Source of the DNA: Paraphoma chrysanthemicola
Lineage: Eukaryota > Ascomycota > Dothideomycetes > Pleosporales > Phaeosphaeriaceae
Assembly: GCA_020744225.1 (NCBI GenBank)
Contig: JAGMWG010000004.1
Coordinates: forward strand, 744,001 to 808,000
Length of the DNA: 64,000 nucleotides
Reading direction: 5' to 3'
In this document: piece after piece, positions 56,951 to 64,000 of the stretch
How positions within the stretch are numbered: position 1 is the first letter of the stretch
Layout of the letters: every line of letters begins with the position of its first letter
Notes under the pieces: generated by a model
The model's input: the letters and a program-made list of their open reading frames with translations, nothing else
What the model was told of the DNA's origin: nothing
The model's database searches: none
Translations under genes and position numbers: made by a program

Positions 56951-58887
56951 ATGACGTCTGACAACCATTGGGAGAAAATTGCCGCGGCAAAGCGAGCAGC
57001 GCTGGCGGAAGCAATTCCGAAGGAGTATCGCGTCCCGGAACAACAAATACCACCAGAATCGCAACTCGACGTGACGTCGTGGCCAAAGGAATCGGGATGG
57101 TTCTCGCCGAAGGAGCTGGAGATCACAGACAGCACAGCAGCGCAGATACTAGAGAAGATCGCGTCCAAGGCGTGGAGCTCAGAGGAAGTGACAAGAGCAT
57201 TCTGCAAGCGCGCAGCAGCAGCACAGCAACTTGTACGTAAAGGCTCGTTCCATATAAGCGCATAGCTTGATGACAGATGTAGACCAATTGTCTGAGCGAC
57301 GCGTTCTTCGATGAAGCCATAGAAAGTGCTAAAGCGCTCGATGCGCATCTCAACCGCACGGATGACCTCGTTGGACCCTTCCATGGTCTTCCAATCTCGC
57401 TGAAGGACAACTTCAATATAAAGGGAAAGGACAGCACGGTCGGCTTTACGTCGCTCGTGAACGAGCCAGCGGAATATAATGCCACCCTGGTCGACATGCT
57501 TGAGAAGCTTGGGGCAGTGCGTTACTGCAAGACCAATGTTCCCACGGCCATGATGATTGTGCGTACTAAGCACGCAATTCCACGGTGTATGCTGATAATG
57601 AGCAGGCAGAATCTGTAAATAACGTGTTTGGAAGGACCGTAAATCCTCTCAATCGGAAGGTCACATCTGGCGGCTCGTCAGGTGGCGAGTCGGCCCTCAT
57701 CGCATTCGGTGGCAGTCCACTGGGTGTTGGAACCGATATCGTAAGTCTTCGAAGATGTTGAGTCCTGATCTGGTAGCTGACGTACCTGTAGGGTGGATCG
57801 CTTCGAATTCCAGCAGCATGCACTGGTATCTTCACCCTGCGCCCGTCCTTCGGTCGGTTTACCACACAGCGGTGCAGATCCGGTCTCGCAGGTCAGGAGG
57901 CTGTCGCAAGCGTAAACGGCCCAATGGCCAAGACACTCGAGGATATCACACTTTACTCAAAGGCAATCGTCGACGCACAGCCCTGGACGTTAGACCCAAA
58001 GATGCTCCCAATACCGTGGCGGGAAACAGAAGTCGGCAAGAGGCTGAAGATCGCTGTGTTGTGGAATGATGGCATCTGCTTACCAACACCACCAGTGACT
58101 CGCGCGCTCAAAGAGACTTCTGAAAGCTTGAAGCAAGCAGGTCACGAAATTGTGGAATGGGATCCAAAGCTGCATCGGACAGCCCTAGAGCTGTTAGGAC
58201 GCATGTTCGTTGCAGACGGCGGTAAGAGTGTCGAAGGTTTGCTTGCTCCCACATCTGAGCCATATCGACCTGAAATGCAGCAATACAAAGAGGCCAAGGA
58301 GCTTGGTGTTCAGGATATGTGGAAACTACACCTGGAGCGGTCTGAGCTGCAACGGCAATATCTTGAGCAATGGATGTCATACGGTGGCCTTGACGCCATA
58401 TTAGGTGAGAAAGCCATCATCCAATGATATTGTTATACTAAGACATGATAGCACCGACAACGCCATACGCCAGCGTGCCACATGGAGACTTCAAATACGT
58501 TGGTTATACAGGCGTATATAACGTCGTCGACTACTCTGCCGTTTCTTTCCCAAGCGGTGTATATGTCGAGAAGACGAAGGATACACTTGCTACGGATCTC
58601 AAAGCCCAGAGTGAGTACTGTCAAGGTGCTCGCGACAGTTGTAAGTCCTCTCCCACTCCAGCTTGACCCGATGCTCTTCCAAGTACTGATCTCTCGCAGA
58701 CGATCCTGAACTATTACATGGACTTCCTGTGAGCTTGCAGTAAGTATCTGAATGAGATACTTGTCTCTCTCGTGTTCGTTAACCTTCATGCAGGCTTATC
58801 GCACAAAGACTACAAGAGGAGAAGGTACTTGCCATGACCGAGGTGGTGCTAAAAGCAGTCAAGTCTGGAGCCAAACCAAATCTATAG
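56951..58887 (+). CDS. Amidase signature family enzyme (acetamidase/fatty-acid amide hydrolase-like), 7 exons
   Basis: Exons 56951-57232, 57283-57558, 57606-57740, 57792-58404, 58452-58610, 58700-58739 and 58794-58887 close in phase (532 residues). The Ser-cisSer-Lys triad is complete and correctly spaced: K135 in PISLKDN, S210 in GGSSGGE and S234 in DIGGSLRIPAA (24 residues apart, as in characterised family members). Fungal relatives include acetamidase (amdS) and general amidase (gmdA), which release ammonia from amides as a nitrogen source. The substrate is not predictable. No signal peptide, so intracellular action on an imported amide fits its divergent Dal5-like neighbour. Confidence 0.92.
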
Positions 58888-59341
58888 GTCGCATTAATAG
58901 ATCTTGTTTGGATACCTGGGTATAGTTTTGAAATGTTGACGTGCTTGCCCGAGCGAGGTCGCACGTGTTGATGAATATCAAGGAAAGAGCGGTGCATAGG
59001 GTAAACAACTTGCCCATCACAACCTCATCTCCTCGCCTGCTCCTCAACACAGCATCCATACCTCCCTCATCTTCAGTCCGTCCTCTGATCTCACCGACTC
59101 CCTACTGCCGGCTTCATCTCCACCAGCGTACAACCCAAGTGCGCTGTTTGAGGCTGTCCAATCCGTTGCAACACCACTTTCAACCTCATCTCATGCATGA
59201 TCCGATCGCGATCGCTTTCTGAACCCCTTAGTCACCTGTATCACTCTCCAGCATCGCAGAAGGTCATATTCCAGACTTGCGATCACTCCTCTTCGTCAGC
59301 TCAGCTGTGACAAGCTTCGAGGACGAACCTGAGCAGGAAGA
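58888..59341. other. Intergenic, promoter of the giant MFS-type gene
   Basis: About 0.45 kb with a C/T-rich leader (about 59025-59215). No gene supported. Confidence 0.5.
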
Positions 59342-62300
59342 ATGGGCTTGAGCGCAGATGCCACGCCGTCAACCTCGTCAAGGGCCACTGCAAAGCACGA
59401 AGCCAGAAAGGTTGCGCCACGCATGATGACGAGGAAGCTTCCCTGGCTTGATGGTAAGGGCACACAAAATTCCACAACAGCACCCTCTCAGCGACTTGGT
59501 AGTGATGCCAAACCAACATCACCTACGACACGCCCGTCAAGTCACAGATCTTCCGCTGCCCCTGCAATCAAGCATGCCACCATGACCACACCTATGGTAC
59601 GAAGGCAGTCACTTACTGCCGCCAACGATCGCGGTGACTTCTCTGTGGCCGGTAGTAGCCCGTCGCCTGTTACTAGACATCAGCTCTCTCAGACTCGCCG
59701 TGTCTCAGTGGCACCTAAAGGTCCTTCGCCACTCAGATCTATCGCCTCGCATCGTTTATCGGCAACGCATGAGCCACTCGAGCGATTATCTATCGTGAAG
59801 CATCATCAGAATGACCTCAAACAGCTCGGCCATGATGACGTTCGAGCGCGAGCAGATAGCCTTGCGCCCGTACCAGATCACCTCGAGAGATCAATTACGC
59901 CAGACTCGATCCGGTTCGCAGTCCGTCGAGACGTTATGTCAAGCACGTCTCCAGCAATCGTTTCACGTGTGCAAATGTCGCCATCGCAACCAGCTCCAGG
60001 CCGTACAGCCTTCGAACGAGTTGGCGACCGACGAATAAGCAATGCCATCGAAGGTCTAGAAGACATGGTGCTGGAAGCTGTGGAAATGGCTGGTGAAACT
60101 GAAGATCAACGTCAGGTGGAGGAGATATACGACATTATCGAAGACGCCAGAGCCGCGATACACGATGCTTCAGCGGATCCCAGCAGACACCTTGTGGCAA
60201 CTACGTCTCCATTGGTAGTTTCCGGCTCTTCAAGGGACGAAGTGGTATCAGACTTATCGTCGCAGTCGTCTTATGGTGGCTATGACGAGCCTAGAGTAGT
60301 ACCCAGATCTGGCCGGACACTTCCATCCCCGCCCGTGATGATCCAGTGGAACATCGTCGATGATGCGGAAAATGCAGTGAGAGCTGGTTTACATGATGTG
60401 CTGCAAAGGGACTCAGCTTCGTTCGATTGGGCATCCCCAAGGCGCGGGCAACGAGCCCAGTCGAGGTCTTCCTCCTCTTCCGGCAGCAATCCAGAGCGTG
60501 TTCGGACGAGTTACAGTACCCAAAGCGACTTGCTCCTTCCGCCGCAGCCCATACAATCTGCTGCGAGAGACCACGTAGACTTCGTATTGCGTCCAATCAC
60601 TCGCGAGCAATCCCGTGGTCGTTCGCGTCGGCGACCACACGAGGATGGAACTATGCGCGGAAGCAGACATCGTCATCGACATGATTCATATCGAATGTCC
60701 AGATCTCGGTCAGCTCGGCGACGGCACAGGTCTCCCGGCTCCAGTCAGATTGACACATCGTTCGACGAGGAAGACATACCCGCGAAGATGTATGGCAACG
60801 CCATAACCGTGCGAGAGCAAGCTCATCACCACACATCCAGCCTTCGTCGCCAACACCGCCGACAACCCATCGCCAGGAACTGGTCGACTAGCCAGAAGCG
60901 TCTTACCGCCGTGACTGCCTGCATCAACACAGCTCTACTGGGGATCATTGTTGGCATATACGTAGGTCAACAATCGGCATTGTTATGTGCTTGACTAATG
61001 TGGTACAGGCAGGCGAGGTACCCCGGATCCAATACTTTCTGGCTGACGAAAGCCATATTGTTGTAGTCGGCAATGCTGTGTACGTTACAGTCGCGTAATC
61101 GATGGCCTCTCGCTGACTGTTCCTAGTCTGTACTTCGGCCTCGCTCTATCGACACTTATTGTGTGGCCGTTACCGTTGCTACACGGCCGCAAACCATATC
61201 TACTTGCTGCTCTCGCCCTTGCTCTACCACTTCAGTTTCCACAGGCGATTGTGGTCAGCGAGAAGCGTTCGCCAAACGACGCGAAGTTTAGAATTGGGCT
61301 ACTGTGCGCTCGCACAGCTACTGGCCTCGTGCTCGGATTTGCGAACGTGAACTACATCACGGTGCTCCTCGATTTGTTCGGCGCCTCTTTGCAAAGCAAG
61401 AACCCGCACCAAGAATATGTCGTTCCTAACGATGTTCGTCGGCATGGTGGCGGAATGGGCATGTGGCTCGGCGTATGGTCGTGGTGCTGGATCGCCTCAC
61501 TCGCTGTCGGATTCCAAGTTGGTGCCGCCATCATTGAGCAACTGAGTCCGGATTGGGGTTTCTATGTTGTTGTTATCATCCTCGCTTTCGCCCTGGTGCT
61601 CAACATAATGGCTCCAGAAACGCGTCGGGCGGCATACCGAAAGTCAGTGACTGAAGTCTACGATCGGGACCAAAACTACATCACTCGCCGAGTGTCACGC
61701 GGTGAGTGCAAGCTACACATCTCAACTGAAGGGCCAAAGTACTGGTTCGAAGAAGTATGGGCTGGGCTAAAGCTCGTGTTAATGATGATGTGCCAGCCTG
61801 GCTTCTTTGTTCTGTCCTTCTACCTCGCTTGGATCTATGCACAGATTGTGCTTGTCATTGTCCTACTTGGCGCACTACTCTCGAGGGACTACAAGTGGCA
61901 GCCACGGTTTGTGGGAGCAGGCGTCATGTCCATCGCGATTGGGGCCTTCCTCGCCATTCCTTTGACAAAAGCTGGCATCTTCTCTCGCGAGCGTAAGAGT
62001 GCATTCCGGACAGACAGCATGACATTCCAGAAACAAGTTACTTGGTCGTCGCATCTTGTGCGCCGGGCAATTTTTACGCTTACCCTGCCGCTCATGGGGC
62101 TGGCATATACTGTCTCTGCCGCCGGGGCGCCAAAGCCATATATGGTCCCGATTGTGTTCGCGGGTGCCCTTGGTTTCCTCAGCATCCTCGCGATCGCGGA
62201 GTGTCATGGCATCATGATGGAAACGTTTGACACGTGTGATTTGCAGCCTGGTGTTAACACGCGACATCGCCTAGAGTCGATGGCCGTCCAAGACCGGCGC

Positions 62301-62774
62301 CGTCGCACTAATTACACGTCTTTCCCACGCATCACCGCGGGCATCTTCGTCTCTCAGGCCATTGCGTTCGTGCTTGCCGGTGTCGCTACGCTGGTTGGTG
62401 GCAGCATGACGCGCCGTTTTGGTGCTCAAGCATCGACAGGCGTCACAGCAGGCATCCTGCTTGGTCTCACAATCCTACTCACGCTGGTTCTCCTGCGATT
62501 CAAAGAAGTGCAGGTGATTCCGAACCACACATTCGGCACGAGACGAGACACAGCGGCCTGGCAGGAGTTCAAAGACCTTGAGAAGATTGGGCGAGGGGCG
62601 GACTGGACGGCTGTGGTGATTGGCAACCCGAGTGGCAAGATGCGCAGAATGAGTGTGCTGGAGCTGGGCAGTCTGAGTCGCTGGACGGAGATTCGCAAGC
62701 TGAACTTTCTGCTCAAGGGTCCGCGGCTTGGTGAAGATACGAAGAAGAGGCGTAGTTTCCGAGATAGTTGGTGA
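59342..62774 (+). CDS. Giant MFS-type transporter with ~530-residue disordered N-terminus, 3 exons
   Basis: Exons 59342-60961, 61009-61079 and 61127-62774 close in phase (1112 residues). The first ~530 residues are Ser/Arg/Pro-rich and largely disordered, with a helical island (GLEDMVLEAVEMAGETEDQRQVEEIYDI) and an Arg/His/Ser stretch. About twelve membrane spans follow: TAVTACINTALLGIIVGIYAGEVP, then VVVGNAVLYFGLALSTLIVWPLPLLHGRKPY across two junctions, PNDAKFRIGLLCARTATGL, and a long central loop with IMAPETRR. The layout recalls polyamine/drug H+ antiporters, in a fungal group with very long N-termini. Without the two introns it would look like two separate genes; the shared TM1-TM2 region argues for one. 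Confidence 0.88.
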
Positions 62775-63144
62775 GAATGCCTCCGCAAGAGTGCACAGTT
62801 GGGTAAGGATGAACAAGATTCGATTCAGCAATCTTCCACATGATCCCGCAATGAAGACCTGGCAACATCGACGCTTTCTTATGGTTCACGTATATTTTTG
62901 CAAATGCAGACTTCGCATTGCAGAGAGCGTCAAACTCATAAAATATGTAACGCGTGTTCAAGTTCTGTGGTGAGGTGGAGAATGCAGACGCTCGCTCCCC
63001 TGAATCATCCGAGACGCACGGACTGGGTACGGGGGCTGTCCCGGAAAAATCGTCACTTGCCGGAGCTCAACGCGAAGCCCTCCAGCATCACGACACCGAC
63101 ACCCATCACCGCCGCCCATCTCCACTCCTTCGACCGACCCCACA
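62775..63144. promoter_or_regulatory. Promoter region of ATP20
   Basis: About 370 nt before the ATP synthase subunit gene. The last 90 nt before the ATG are C-rich. No other gene seen. Confidence 0.5.
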
Positions 63145-64000
63145 ATGTCTCTCGCTGCATCACGCGCCGTGCTGCGGCAGTCGACGTTCGCCGTCCGTCG
63201 CGCGGGCATCCGCAATGCCTCGACCACCTCCGAGGCCACGGGCGCGGTAAAGGACAAGGCGGCTCAGGCTTCATCCAAGGCATCAGAAGGACTTTCCAAG
63301 GTCACAAGCTCGGCGAGCGAGGCAGCGTCAAAGGTTGGCTCGGCCGCCAGCGATGCGGCGAATGCGACAACTGGACGGGTGGGACGGCTGGTTGGCAGCG
63401 TTCAATGTGAGTAGGACCTCTTTTATGGGTACGGGCGAGGGCGCGATTGGAGCTACACGTGATTCGGAAGCGTGGAAGAGATGGGAGACGAGGTTGTGGA
63501 GCTCAATGGCTGGCTTGGGGAGCTGTGTGAAGCTCCCTGGGACAGCGCGGATCCAGGTTGCAATGGCGCCCTTCAGCCCGGCGAATACGCTGGCATCACG
63601 ACACGGGTTTCATCTGGACACTCGCTGACTGTACTCCCCAGCACTGATCCCCCGCGTCACCTACTACTCAAGAGTCGGCCTGGAGCTCGGCAAGCTCATT
63701 GCTCACCAGCGCAGCATGGCGCCACCGTAAGCACCCCCAGCAATGTCTTGGACCACCGAGACAGGCATGTTGGCAACATCCTAACACACCACACAGCTCC
63801 GTCCAGACAATGCAGAACTACATTCAGCCGGCGTTAAACGCGCTCCGCCAGCCCGCCAGCCTCTTCAACCGCGTCGCCAGCGAGGCCAGCAACACCAACC
63901 CCCAGAACGTCCTTGCACAGCTCCGCGGCATTTCGAGTGCACAGTGGGCATCCATTGGCGTCGTCGCTGCCGAGGTGATTGGCTTCTTCTCCGTTGGCGA
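63145..64000 (+). CDS. ATP20: Mitochondrial ATP synthase subunit g (Atp20), partial at right edge
   Basis: Exons 63145-63406, 63642-63726 and 63797-64000+; the gene runs off the window. Subunit g sits in the membrane Fo sector and drives dimerisation of ATP synthase, which shapes cristae. The N-terminus (SLAASRAVLRQSTFAVRRAGIRNAST) is a mitochondrial targeting sequence, followed by an Ala/Ser/Lys-rich helical stretch that is longer than in yeast. Family blocks follow: RVTYYSRVGLELGKLIAHQ, MQNYIQPALNALRQPASLF and QWASIGVVAAEVIGFFSVG, the C-terminal membrane helix with the Gx3G-like dimer motif to be completed beyond the edge. Confidence 0.88.

Noticed and set aside
60962..61160. Two separate genes: a disordered protein and an MFS transporter
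   Set aside because: Two short introns and a 71-nt exon restore a continuous TM1-TM2 region, so one gene is the better model.
1..64000. Transposons, CRISPR arrays, rRNA genes, RIP-like A/T-rich blocks
   Set aside because: No transposase or reverse transcriptase frames, no repeat arrays and no extended A/T-rich segment seen by eye; a computed repeat and dinucleotide scan would settle it.

Overview
The window is nuclear DNA of a filamentous ascomycete, most likely a Dothideomycete (inferred from gene content and protein style; no species call is possible). The evidence is genes interrupted by short GT-AG introns (mostly about 45-130 nt, with CTRAC/CTGAC-like branch sites), monocistronic genes on both strands, and lineage-typical families: HET-domain proteins, Zn2Cys6 regulators, a SomA/Flo8-type LisH activator and a Sfr1 homologue. 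I saw no insertion sequence, CRISPR array, rRNA or convincing tRNA. Exon joins were worked out by hand from reading phase and protein family, so each boundary is a prediction.

1-24.9 kb: a HET-domain gene (-), UBA4 (+, ubiquitin-like/tRNA thiolation E1), an alpha/beta hydrolase (-), a ZZ-finger protein (-), a Zn2Cys6 regulator (+), a DUF1537 four-carbon acid sugar kinase (+), a small secreted six-cysteine protein (+), an Efm2-like methyltransferase (+), a polyol-type zinc dehydrogenase (-), a MYND-finger protein (-), an SDR with an apparent -1 frameshift (-), SFR1 (-) and GWT1 (-).

24.9-41.5 kb: a 929-residue disordered protein (+), TIM10 (-), a damaged F-box-like gene (+), an orphan ORF (+), a fungal membrane protein (-), SPF38, the U5 snRNP 40 kDa WD40 protein (-), divergent from BET3 (+, with a predicted 9-nt microexon), and a somA-like activator (+).

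41.5-64 kb: a second HET-domain gene (-), a THEM6-like hotdog thioesterase (-), an enoyl-CoA isomerase with a PTS1-like tail (+), an eight-exon CTF1-like Zn2Cys6 regulator (-), an aquaporin with a 240-residue N-terminal extension (-), a Dal5-like transporter (-) divergent from an amidase (+), a giant MFS-type protein (+), and ATP20, cut by the right edge (+).

Most of the genes are housekeeping (splicing, ER-Golgi tethering, GPI anchors, mitochondrial import, ATP synthase). The accessory layer is the two HET genes, the secreted protein and the transporter/amidase pair, which looks like a small amide-nitrogen uptake module. I did not find a convincing new multi-gene system. The points most worth checking are the SDR frameshift, the BET3 microexon, the broken F-box-like gene, the secreted protein and the transporter/amidase pair.
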